DNA of 14,122 bases, taken from assembly GCA_047606825.1 (NCBI GenBank), contig JASGDY010000082.1, positions 1 through 14,122 on the forward strand, in the 5' to 3' direction. The notes under the pieces were generated by a model that did not search any database, had not been told where the DNA came from, and was given only the letters and a program-made list of their open reading frames with translations. Source of the DNA: Rhizosphaericola sp047606825 (GTDB lineage: Bacteria; Bacteroidota; Bacteroidia; Chitinophagales; Chitinophagaceae). A program made the position numbers and the translations under genes. Positions within the stretch are counted from its first letter, which is position 1, and the number at the start of each line of letters is the position of its first letter. Positions 7,032 to 14,074 of this stretch are shown here, piece after piece.

Positions 7032-7095
7032 AATTCACCAAAAGTAATTCTTTTTAGTGAATTAACTCGCTAAAAGTTATGTTTTTTAGTGAATT
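7032..7095 (-). promoter_or_regulatory. 64-base dyad of four 12-base half-sites at the first ATPase promoter
   Basis: Four related half-sites lie at 7032-7043 (inverted, AATTCACCAAAA), 7052-7063 (TTTTAGTGAATT), 7064-7075 (inverted, AACTCGCTAAAA) and 7084-7095 (TTTTAGTGAATT). Their starts are 20, 12 and 20 bases apart, so the whole is symmetric about a central TTAA. A TACTTTTG -7 element (minus strand, 7046-7039), 18 bases upstream of the ATPase ATG, overlaps the first half-site. A repressor bound here would block the promoter; the ATPase itself has a winged helix and is the obvious candidate (inference). Confidence 0.65.
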
Positions 7096-7096
7096 T

Positions 7097-7198
7097 CTAT
7101 TTTGTCAGTTCTCTATTTAGGATTTTTACGATTTCCTTGGTTTGGGAAAACATCAAAATATTGATCAATAATGCGATAATAATGCTGATTTTTCTCAT
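7097..7198 (-). pseudogene. 5' end of secreted-protein gene, copy 2, interrupted
   Basis: ATG at 7198 and TAG at 7097 give 33 codons: a signal peptide (MRKISIIIALLINILMFSQ) and then TKEIVKILNRELTK. The last 14 residues match copy 1 (TKEIIKILNIELAK) except for three changes. Similarity ends exactly where the dyad upstream of the first ATPase begins. It is therefore the stump of a gene copy whose remainder has been replaced by the ATPase unit. Confidence 0.7.
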
Positions 7199-7282
7199 AA
7201 TTTTCGTGGTATTTATTTTTTTAATTTGTCAATCCCATGTCTTATTCAATCAAAAGCCTGTTGTAGTAATAAGTGAACTCAT

Positions 7283-8536
7283 TTAATATCCAAGCAACCA
7301 TTTCCATGCAGGAATTATTTTTATCGTTTTATTTTCGATAACAAATTCGTCTTCGGTATCATCGGTAATAATGAGTCCGGATTGCAAATTATAGGTATTT
7401 AACGCATCAAGCAAACCCTCAATTTCACGTTTTTTAGTTTTTTCTGATGAAAAAACATAGCAAACTTGTATCGCAGAAACAACGGATTTCCCTTCTGCTA
7501 TCACAAAATCACATTCGTTGTTTTTGAGGTGGTAATACACCTCTTTTCCACGTCTTAACAGCTCTATAAAAACCATATTTTCAAGCAAATGACCTAAGTT
7601 GTCGGAAAAGCTAAAACCAACTCTCGTTACCATTCCGTTGTCAATAAAATACGATTTTTTGGGATTCAAAATTTGTTTTGATAGAGAATAATCATATTTG
7701 CTCGTTTGAAAAACAAGATAACTGTCCGCCAAAAAACCAATGTATTTTTTTACGGTTGTTGCATTTTTTACGCCTATGATTTCAGCCAATTCACTATTAG
7801 TGGACAATCGGGCGAAGTTTCCTGCAAGATAGGACACTAATAATTTTATTTCTTTTTCGTTTGTGATATTGTTCCGAACCATAATATCACGGTACAGTAT
7901 ATTTTCAAAAAGTGTTTTCAGCACCAATTCATCGTTTGTTTTAATGAATCCCGGGAAACCTCCATTATGAAAATAATGATGAAAAAGTGACAGATATTCT
8001 GCTTTCACACTTGTTTTAGCTATATTTTTATCAAATAATCCGGTATTTTTCAGCGAAATAAATTCTTTGTACGAAAACGGATAAAGCTCGTGCGAAAGAT
8101 ACCGACCCGTAAGATGTGTCCCCAATTCGCGGCTCAACATTCTTGCGTTCGAACCTGTAACATACACTTTGTTTCCCATATCGTGCAATCTGCGAACAAA
8201 GCGTTCCCACTCGTCAATATTTTGGATTTCATCAAAATAATAGATTTTCTGTTCGCCGAAAAGTTCGTGAAAAACTTCTGTAAGCATCTGAAAATCTTCC
8301 ATTTGGAAACTGACCAAGCGTTCGTCGTCAAAATTGAGATAATACTCTTTTTCAATTTGCTTAGCTCGGATTTGTTGCAACAAAGTTGATTTTCCGCAAC
8401 GTCGGACACCAGAAATAACCGCTATTTGCGAAGATTGACAAAAACTTTCGGGAAACTCCCGTTCCAAACTGTCTTTTGCTTGTTCAAAATAGTATTCCTG
8501 TTCCGCGATAACCGTTTTAAGCAAATCCTTATTCAT
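7283..8536 (-). CDS. AAA ATPase with DUF4143 domain (second copy)
   Basis: 417 aa, the same architecture as the first ATPase but clearly divergent from it. Walker A is GVRRCGKST (43-51), Walker B IYYFDE (98-103), followed by VTGSNARML and the LTGRYLSHELYPFSYKEF signature of the family. A winged-helix stretch lies at about 246-275 (NSELAEIIGVKNATTVKKYI). In the nuclease-like C-terminus Asp343 (ECDFVI) is present, but the usual E-x-K position reads Gln357-Val-Cys359 (AIQVCY), so that site is probably inactive for cutting. It is preceded by its own palindrome and by the broken secreted-protein copy 3. Function of the family is unsettled. Confidence 0.93.
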   Translation of the reverse strand: MNKDLLKTVIAEQEYYFEQAKDSLEREFPESFCQSSQIAVISGVRRCGKSTLLQQIRAKQIEKEYYLNFDDERLVSFQMEDFQMLTEVFHELFGEQKIYYFDEIQNIDEWERFVRRLHDMGNKVYVTGSNARMLSRELGTHLTGRYLSHELYPFSYKEFISLKNTGLFDKNIAKTSVKAEYLSLFHHYFHNGGFPGFIKTNDELVLKTLFENILYRDIMVRNNITNEKEIKLLVSYLAGNFARLSTNSELAEIIGVKNATTVKKYIGFLADSYLVFQTSKYDYSLSKQILNPKKSYFIDNGMVTRVGFSFSDNLGHLLENMVFIELLRRGKEVYYHLKNNECDFVIAEGKSVVSAIQVCYVFSSEKTKKREIEGLLDALNTYNLQSGLIITDDTEDEFVIENKTIKIIPAWKWLLGY

Positions 8537-8563
8537 AGCATTTTCTTTTTTGTAAAGATACCA

Positions 8564-8615
8564 CTTCTATTTTAAATAGAAGATAAACAAATGATTGATT
8601 TACTTCAAATAGAGG
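8564..8615 (-). promoter_or_regulatory. Palindrome and extra half-site upstream of the second ATPase gene
   Basis: CTTCTATTT-T-AAATAGAAG (8564-8582) is a perfect 9-base inverted repeat, and AAATAGAGG (8607-8615) is one base off its half-site. A weak -7-like TATCTTTA (minus strand, 8560-8553) lies between it and the ATG at 8536. The layout resembles that at the first ATPase but with a different half-site, suggesting gene-specific autoregulation (inference). Confidence 0.5.
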
Positions 8616-8637
8616 TTAGTTGTTAAAGTTTCAATAT

Positions 8638-8753
8638 TCAGAAACGTATTTCTTTTGCCACTTCCCTATTCAGGATTTTTACGATTTCCTTGGTTTGGGA
8701 AAAGACAAAAAACCGATTGAAGAAGAAATAATATTGTGAAGATTGGTTTCATA
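8638..8753 (-). pseudogene. 5' end of secreted-protein gene, copy 3, frameshifted and cut short
   Basis: ATG at 8753 starts MKPIFTILFLLQSVF; one extra T in the following T-run, relative to copy 1, shifts the frame. After correction it reads FSQTKEIVKILNREVAKEIR and stops at TGA 8638. The match to copy 1 (LLQSVFAFSQTKEIIKILN, then ELAKEIRF) ends after the EIRF codons. Upstream of its ATG the sequence turns directly into the PAS-LuxR fragment of the opposite strand, so both sides of this relic are recombination joints. Confidence 0.65.
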
Positions 8754-9335
8754 ATTTTTGAGAACATTCACCCCGAAGATAAAGCAAGATTTGCCGGTCA
8801 CGAACAAAAAGTAACCGAATTTTTCAACCAAATTCCGCCCGAAAAAGTGCTGAAATACAAAGTAAGTTACGATTACAGACTGCGTTGCAAAGACGGCTCT
8901 TACAAATGGATTCTAATGCAGACTATCACAATTCAAAGCGACGAAAACGGTTCTGTTATCCGAGTTTTGGGCGTTCACACCGATATTACGCACCTGAAAA
9001 CCGAAAACAAACCTTCGGGTTTGTCGTTTCTCGGATTGAACGGAGAACCTTCGTTTTACAACGTAGATACAGAAAAAACCGAAACTATTTTTCTGCCTTC
9101 GGAAGAGATTTTTTCGCCCAGAGAAAAAGAAATTTTAAAACTGATTATCAACGGAAAAACCACGAAAGAAATTGCGGAAATCCTGTACAAATCGAAACAC
9201 ACCATCAACTCTCACCGCAAAAATATTCTGAAAAAATCCGAAGTAAAAATCGTAACACAACTCATTATAAAATCCATTCAAAATAATTGGTTTTATCTTG
9301 TATGTTTTCTGAATCTCAGTTTGGAAACTGCCTGA
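8736..9335 (+). pseudogene. PAS-LuxR regulator, N-terminally truncated
   Basis: 199 codons from an ATG at 8736, but the first six or so codons are the complement of the copy-3 relic and do not belong to the family. From FENIHPEDK on it is the second half of a PAS domain (DYRLRCKDGSYKWILMQTIT, then VIRVLGVHTDITHLK), a linker, and a LuxR-type helix-turn-helix (SPREKEILKLIINGKTTKEI, then KSKHTINSHRKNILKK). Family members usually have about 100 more N-terminal residues, so the sensing part is lost. The last residues (WFYLVCFLNLSLETA) look unlike the family end and may be read past another joint. It could still bind DNA, but has no normal start or promoter that I can see. Confidence 0.75.
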
Positions 9336-9389
9336 TTTTATATTTGGGTATTGTTAATTTTTTTTAAAATAGAAACGATATTGGACGGA

Positions 9390-9544
9390 CTCAGATAAGG
9401 AACAAGAAGATGAAAGCACTATTGTCGTAATGCCAATGAACAATTACAGAAACAGTTGCCGGAAACCTTCCGAACGAATTTCGAGCTTGAGGTTCCCGTC
9501 TGCAACGTGTGCGTCAGTTGAGGTGATTTTTCCGCCAAAACGTT
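9390..9544. repeat. 155-base direct repeat, right copy
   Basis: Partner of 4788-4942, same orientation, 151 of 155 identical, no gaps. The flanks differ on both sides. On its right side the minus-strand frame of the repeat continues into another short frame, while the left copy continues into the secreted-gene remnant, so the copies were joined to different upstream sequence. Confidence 0.9.
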
Positions 9545-9659
9545 TCTTTTCGCAAAACAGTTATCGATACATCGCTTGATAATTGGCCAAAAAACCGGAT
9601 TGCGGCACATTACCGTTCAGAAAATTGTACTTTTCTAACGCGATATATTTTTCTTCCAT
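9444..9659 (-). pseudogene. Unknown gene remnant with an in-frame stop (copy 2 of the repeated 3' end)
   Basis: ATG at 9659 opens 32 codons (MEEKYIALEKYNFLNGNVPQ, then SGFLANYQAMYR) up to TAA at 9563-9561. The same frame continues through LFCEKKRFGGKITSTDAHVA to the shared ending EGFRQLFL and TAA at 9446-9444. The frame is kept across the stop, so this may be the less damaged version of the gene whose end is duplicated at 4842-4949. Not recognised as any family. Confidence 0.4.
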
Positions 9660-9813
9660 ACTCGAAAATGACAAACAAAATCATGTTATTTTCTTCTACA
9701 ACAGAGAAACTTTGTGCTAAATTTTCTTTCTCTTTTCGGCGGACAATTCCTGATACTTTGATGCCAAGCAGTAGGGCGGCTTTACAGTCTGACAGACCAG
9801 CACGATACGAAAA

Positions 9814-10854
9814 TTATTTTACTGTATAATTTACACCTCGCCCGCTTCCTTGTTTTTCAATCAAACCTTTGCCCAACAAATCTGCTAAAATTCTTTTCAC
9901 CGTTGGTGCAGGTACAGACAACTTTTTGGCAATTTCGCCCGACTGAATGTTGGGACGATTTTGAATAATCGTATAGATTAATTTTTCTCTTGCCGACAAT
10001 TGTGTTTCCACACCGCTTTTCTCCAGCTTAGCCATTAACTGCGACTGAATATTTTTTAAGCCATTCAAAAAGAACAATACCCAGGCCGTTACATCTTCGT
10101 TGGGTCGCTTTGCCTGGCAACTTCTAAGCACTTGATAATATTCTGATTTCCGGCTTTCTATTTCGTGTTCAAAACTTACATATTGTATCCATTTGTAACC
10201 GTTTTTCAATAACAACAACGTTGAAATAAGTCGGCTCACTCTTCCGTTTCCGTCTTGAAATGGGTGGACACTCAAAAAATCATAAACAAAAGAAGCTACT
10301 TTAATCAGGGTATGAACTTCGTTTTCGGAATTATACCAATCTGCCAAACGCCTGATGGCATCTTCGGTGGCAAAACCCGCTTCCGTTGTTTGAAACACGA
10401 TTTGGCGGGTTCCGTCAGGAAAAGTTGCTTCCACAGCATTGCTATGCACCTTGTAATTTCCTTTATGCCACTCATCTTTTGAACTGTATTTCATTAAAAC
10501 GTTGTGCAAACTCTTGATATGGCTTTCAGAAACGGCAATACTTTCGTAAGAATCCGATATTAAGTCCAACGCTTCAAAATATCCTACAACTTCCTGCGAA
10601 TCCCTATCGGTAAGCTTTGTAATATCTATCTTTTGCAACAATACATCCACTTCTTCATCACTCATCTTATTGCCCTCAATACGATTGGAAGCCCCGACAC
10701 TTCGCACGGTAGCAATACTTTTCAGTTCTTTCAAACTTTGTCCTTCCCTGCGTTCAATAGCCGTCCAATTGGCATCAAAGCGGTCTATTTCACTGATTAA
10801 GTTAATCAGCTTCCAATCAATATTCAGGCTAAAATCATACACCTTGTTTTCCAT
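9814..10854 (-). CDS. Fic/DOC-family adenylyltransferase with C-terminal winged helix
   Basis: 346 aa from ATG 10854 (MENKVYDFSL). The frame stays open for 44 more codons, but those codons are the repeats and promoter described upstream, so the internal ATG is the better start. The Fic core HPFQDGNGRVSR (His197 catalytic) is complete, and SNRIEG (56-61) matches the inhibitory helix [S/T]xxxE[G/N], so this is a self-inhibited class II Fic enzyme that would transfer AMP from ATP to target hydroxyls once relieved. The C-terminus (SAREKLIYTI, IQSGEIAKKLSVPAPTVKRI) is a winged helix, which could bind its own promoter. Such proteins act in the cytoplasm; the target cannot be told from sequence. Confidence 0.95.
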   Translation of the reverse strand: MENKVYDFSLNIDWKLINLISEIDRFDANWTAIERREGQSLKELKSIATVRSVGASNRIEGNKMSDEEVDVLLQKIDITKLTDRDSQEVVGYFEALDLISDSYESIAVSESHIKSLHNVLMKYSSKDEWHKGNYKVHSNAVEATFPDGTRQIVFQTTEAGFATEDAIRRLADWYNSENEVHTLIKVASFVYDFLSVHPFQDGNGRVSRLISTLLLLKNGYKWIQYVSFEHEIESRKSEYYQVLRSCQAKRPNEDVTAWVLFFLNGLKNIQSQLMAKLEKSGVETQLSAREKLIYTIIQNRPNIQSGEIAKKLSVPAPTVKRILADLLGKGLIEKQGSGRGVNYTVK

Positions 10855-10856
10855 TT

Positions 10857-10950
10857 TTGATACGATTTGATACGCAAATATACGATTATGATTTGAAACC
10901 GCAACACCAAAATGATACGATTTGATACGAAAATATGCGTTTTTAATACG
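10857..10950 (-). promoter_or_regulatory. Fic promoter embedded in 10-base-spaced CGTA repeats
   Basis: On the minus strand, TATATTTG (10882-10875) is a perfect TAnnTTTG -7 element, and GTTG (10905-10902) sits 19 bases upstream as the -33 element. The plus-strand word TACG (CGTA on the coding strand) recurs at 10861, 10871 and 10881, exactly 10 apart, then at 10916 and 10926, again 10 apart, and once more at 10947. The longer unit TGATACGATTTGATACG occurs twice (10858-10874 and 10913-10929). One block covers the -7 and the start of transcription, the other lies just upstream of the -33. This looks like an operator for a protein binding every helical turn, plausibly the Fic protein itself. Confidence 0.75.
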
Positions 10951-11171
10951 CTTTTTTAAGTAGAAATGAGCCAAGCCCACTCCCAATGTTTTTTATTCAG
11001 GAATTAACGACAGGCCGAAGTTCTGCCTACAGCCAAAACGAACGGCATAAATAAAACCGGTTTGCCCCGACTGTTTGGCCGCTCATAAATTTTCTAAGTC
11101 AATATTTATTGATTCGTATCAGTAGTGATTTTTTGTATTTTTGGGCATTACCCAACCTCCAATAACCAACT
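10951..11171. other. Intergenic region, mostly featureless, with one promoter-like site
   Basis: Between the Fic operator and the orphan frame I see no gene. On the plus strand TATTTTTG (11136-11143) fits the TAnnTTTG -7 consensus and TTCG (11113-11116) lies exactly 19 bases upstream, close to the -33 consensus. It ends 28 bases before the ATG at 11172 and could be the original promoter of that reading frame. Confidence 0.45.
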
Positions 11172-11285
11172 ATGGAACTTCTGATATTTGATGAGATGAA
11201 AAAGACGTGGTATCAAATCGCACGTCATAACGACGGAAACCTTCCGAACGAATTATCTTATACTGTAGGCTGCACAAAAATTTAA
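11172..11285 (+). pseudogene. 37-codon orphan frame, possible 5' end of the PAS-LuxR gene
   Basis: ATG at 11172 behind a good promoter-like site encodes MELLIFDEMKKTWYQIARHN, then DGNLPNELSYTVGCTKI and TAA. The first part reads like a genuine N-terminus, but the frame is too short for a domain. Its middle contains the 20-mer GGAAACCTTCCGAACGAATT (11235-11254), also present in both 155-base repeats, which marks a likely joint. I suspect this is the front of the regulator whose back half is at 8736-9335, both on the plus strand. That link is a guess from style, orientation and the shared 20-mer, not from overlap. Confidence 0.35.
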
Positions 11286-11355
11286 TCTTCCCTAAACATT
11301 TCCTTCACTCCCACTTTTCCCGAAAGTCCTATATTCGTACAACAACGATTTGAAC

Positions 11356-12867
11356 ATGATGACGCATATACAGGTCAACTCAGAGATTGGACGCCTGCGA
11401 CGGTTGCTGATACACAGTCCCGACGGCGGTATCGGCAAGGTCATCCCCGCCAAGTTCAAAGACTGGTTGTATGACGACACGGTGCAGTTGAGCCAGATGC
11501 GGCTGGCGTACAACGAGTATGTCAAGCTGTTGCTCTATTTCCTCGACCCGGACAAGATCACGTACATCCAAGAATGCGAAAAACAAGCACCGAGAAACGG
11601 GCAGTACGATTGCTACAAACCGGACAACGCCGCTTATTTCAAAAGCGACAACTTATTGGAAACACAATACCTGCTCTCCAGCATATTGGAAACCGACGAG
11701 GTACGCCGACGCATCATCTCCGCCGTCTGTGCGTGGGAAGGCTGCGGCTGGACGACCGAACGCAAACTGGAAAGCATCGACTCCGCTACGGAACTCGCCA
11801 AAGTGTTGATTTCCGGGATATTCCAAAGCAAGGAAGGCACGGACGAATTTTTGTTCCAGCCTTTGCCCAATTTTATTTTTACACGCGACATCGGTATTAC
11901 GATCAATACGCAGATGCTGTTGAGCAATGCCGCTACTTCTTCCCGCGAAAGGGAGTCATTGCTCATGCGCTTCATCGCCCAATACGGTCTGTTCAAAAAC
12001 AACCCGGAAAGCCTGATTGAAATCGGCGAACCGGGCAACTTCTTCCTCTTGAGCGAAAAAGAACAGAAAAAACACAAAGTCAGCGTGGAAGGCGGCGACG
12101 TGATGATGATTGCGCCGGGACACCTGTTGATTGGTTGCAGCGAGCGGACGACGGCCGCGGGTGTCAACGAGGTCATCCACGGCGTGTTCCGCCACAAGGA
12201 TTCCGGTATTGAGAAGATTTCCGTGATATGCATCCCCAAGCACCGCGCGATGATGCATATCGACACCGTATTTACGCAGGTGGACAAGGCGACATGGGTA
12301 TTGTTTGGACAGTTTTCGGAACACTACCAAAACCCACAGTCCGCCGACCGTTTTTCGTACCACGGCCTACTGGAAAATGCGGACGGGAAAGACAACAAAC
12401 CCAGAATAGAGATTGTCCGTTTTTACAAACCTATCGACCAGGCCTACGACCCAAGCCACAACTACCAGCAATACATCTCCGACCATATCACAGGCCTGGA
12501 ATCACTGCTGCGTGACATCAGCGAAGAGGATTTCGGCGTGGCCAGCCATGATGTAAAAATCCTGTACAGCGGCGGCGGCAGGTTTCCCTACGACGAACGT
12601 GAACAATGGACGGACAGCTGCAACCTCTTAGCGTTGCAGGAAGGCGTGGTCGTGGGTTACGACCGCAACGAGGAAACCATCCAAACCTTTCGGGACAATG
12701 GTTTTGCGGTATGGCAGCCCTCGGCACTCTTCCAGGCTTTTGAAAAGGATGGACTACGACCCAACGACCTCAACAAATCCTTGATCGTATTGCAATCCAG
12801 CGAGCTTTCCCGCGCACGCGGCGGCGCACACTGCATGAGCTGCCCGATATTAAGGGATACGGTGTGA
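11356..12867 (+). CDS. Arginine deiminase
   Basis: 503 aa from ATG 11356 (MMTHIQVNSEIGRLRRLLIH); a TTG two codons earlier is less likely. It hydrolyses L-arginine to L-citrulline and ammonia in the cytoplasm. Family landmarks are all present: FTRDIG (about 175-180), EGGD (245-248, active-site Glu), HIDTVF (His301, Asp303) and the C-terminal GGAHCMSCPI with the nucleophile Cys493. It is longer than the roughly 410-residue ArcA of the classical pathway because of extra segments between the motifs, a form seen in Bacteroidota. The next gene, 60 bases on, is a citrulline hydrolase of the same superfamily, so arginine to ornithine is the likely route. No carbamate kinase or ornithine transcarbamylase gene is in the window. 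Confidence 0.92.
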   Translation: MMTHIQVNSEIGRLRRLLIHSPDGGIGKVIPAKFKDWLYDDTVQLSQMRLAYNEYVKLLLYFLDPDKITYIQECEKQAPRNGQYDCYKPDNAAYFKSDNLLETQYLLSSILETDEVRRRIISAVCAWEGCGWTTERKLESIDSATELAKVLISGIFQSKEGTDEFLFQPLPNFIFTRDIGITINTQMLLSNAATSSRERESLLMRFIAQYGLFKNNPESLIEIGEPGNFFLLSEKEQKKHKVSVEGGDVMMIAPGHLLIGCSERTTAAGVNEVIHGVFRHKDSGIEKISVICIPKHRAMMHIDTVFTQVDKATWVLFGQFSEHYQNPQSADRFSYHGLLENADGKDNKPRIEIVRFYKPIDQAYDPSHNYQQYISDHITGLESLLRDISEEDFGVASHDVKILYSGGGRFPYDEREQWTDSCNLLALQEGVVVGYDRNEETIQTFRDNGFAVWQPSALFQAFEKDGLRPNDLNKSLIVLQSSELSRARGGAHCMSCPILRDTV

Positions 12868-12927
12868 GGCGGAAGCCGGAAAGACCAAAAGTAAGTGGAC
12901 TGCAACCAGTAACGCTAAACATGAAAC

Positions 12928-13851
12928 ATGAATCAAACAACTTCATATATTCTGATGGTGCGCCCGGCACGATTTGGGTTCAACGCCGAAACGGCAGCGA
13001 GCAATGTTTTTCAGGGAAAAATAGACATCGATGCGGTGGAAATACAGGAAAGAGCCGCAGTGGAGTTTGACACTTTTGTCGCGCGGTTACGGGCGCACGG
13101 CATCCATGTGCAGGTCGTACAGGACACCGACGAACCGGCAAAACCCGATGCGGTTTTCCCGAACAACTGGTTTTGTACGATGCACGACGGCACGCTGTTC
13201 CTTTTTCCCATGTTCGCACCCAACAGGCGATTGGAAAAACGCCCGGAAATCATCGCAGACCTGCAAAAAAATTTCCATATCAAAAAAGTGGAAGACGGCT
13301 CTTTTTACGAAAAAGCAAACCTTCTGCTGGAGGGCACGGGCAGCATCGTATTCGACCACATTAACCGCCTTATATTTGCCTGTCTTTCCCCACGGACGGA
13401 CGAGATGCTGGTGGAGCGGTTTGCCCGTATGGTCGGTTACAGACCTGTCATATTCACCGCCGAGGATGAGAACGGGACGCTCATCTACCACACCAACGTG
13501 ATGTTGCATATCGGCGTGGACTATGCGGTTGTCTGCCTCGAATCCATCCGTTCCGCAACGGAAAGGCAAATCGTCATGGAAAAACTTTCCCTCAACGGAA
13601 AAACAATTGTTGACATAACTTTGGAGCAGGTAAGCCAATATGCCGGCAACATGTTGCAAGTCAACAATGACACGGGCAAACTGTTTACCATATTGAGCGC
13701 ACAAGCTTTTGCAAGTCTTTCCGAAAGCCAAAAGGCAACGATACAGTCCCGTTCGCAGCTTTTGCCTATGGACATTCCTGTTATCGAAACGGTCGGGGGT
13801 GGCAGCGCAAGGTGTATGATGGCGGAAATATTTTTTTCGAGGAAAAGTTAA
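12928..13851 (+). CDS. ctlX: CtlX-type citrulline utilisation hydrolase (amidinotransferase fold)
   Basis: 307 aa. The start MNQTTSYILMVRPARFGFNA is the normal opening of the family. Guanidino-group fold landmarks: DAVFPNNWF (about 73-81), LLLEGTGSIVFD (with active-site Glu), YHTNVMLHIG (active-site His) and the ending GGGSARCMMAEIF with the nucleophilic Cys. Relatives are called citrulline utilisation hydrolase CtlX or citrulline ureidase: citrulline plus water gives ornithine, carbon dioxide and ammonia. Placement directly behind arginine deiminase on the same strand supports citrulline as substrate. Another ureido or guanidino compound, such as dimethylarginine, is the alternative. All expected active-site positions are visible. 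Confidence 0.85.
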   Translation: MNQTTSYILMVRPARFGFNAETAASNVFQGKIDIDAVEIQERAAVEFDTFVARLRAHGIHVQVVQDTDEPAKPDAVFPNNWFCTMHDGTLFLFPMFAPNRRLEKRPEIIADLQKNFHIKKVEDGSFYEKANLLLEGTGSIVFDHINRLIFACLSPRTDEMLVERFARMVGYRPVIFTAEDENGTLIYHTNVMLHIGVDYAVVCLESIRSATERQIVMEKLSLNGKTIVDITLEQVSQYAGNMLQVNNDTGKLFTILSAQAFASLSESQKATIQSRSQLLPMDIPVIETVGGGSARCMMAEIFFSRKS

Positions 13852-13855
13852 GAAG

Positions 13856-13985
13856 CTGTTTGAGTTATTTATTTCCTTCTCCGCACAGTCTCCCGCCCGC
13901 TGCGGCGGGGACTGTGCGGGAAGGAATACACGTTTTTATGTCTTGGAAGCATATAAAACCGTACAGAAAGACTTAACTCAAACAG
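13856..13985. repeat. 12-base inverted repeat enclosing the terminal hairpin
   Basis: CTGTTTGAGTTA (13856-13867) and its exact complement TAACTCAAACAG (13974-13985) bracket about 106 bases that include the strong hairpin. The block begins right after the ctlX stop. It could be a small inverted-repeat element or the ends of a removed mobile element. Confidence 0.5.
13873..13926 (+). terminator. Strong GC-rich hairpin after ctlX
   Basis: Nested pairing TTCCTT/AAGGAA, CCGCACAGTC/GACTGTGCGG and CCCGCC/GGCGGG with a CGCTGC loop and single-base bulges makes a very stable stem. A run of five T follows only after six more bases, so it may stop transcription of the arginine operon but is not a textbook intrinsic terminator. 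Confidence 0.6.
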
Positions 13986-14074
13986 TCTCTAACAGCCTGT
14001 TTAAAATTATAAAAAAGAACAATATAATACGATAATGAAATTCAATATAGACCAATAATTTTTATTACTCCGCT

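Noticed and set aside
5902..8536. The DUF4143 ATPases as transposases
   Set aside because: They have AAA Walker motifs and a PD-(D/E)xK-like end, no DDE or serine/tyrosine recombinase signature, and no terminal inverted repeats with target duplications that I can see.
4788..9544. Integration of an integrase-type island with the 155-base repeats as attachment sites
   Set aside because: No integrase or tRNA gene is present, the repeats are long and diverged with silent changes in a reading frame, and simple duplication explains them better.
9419..9610. A 63-codon minus-strand frame across the right repeat
   Set aside because: It overlaps in another frame the conserved RFGGKITSTDAHVADGN frame, which is supported by silent changes between the two repeat copies.
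10855..10986. A 44-residue N-terminal extension of the Fic protein
   Set aside because: These codons are the promoter and the 10-base-spaced repeats; the ATG at 10854 follows the -7 element at a normal distance.
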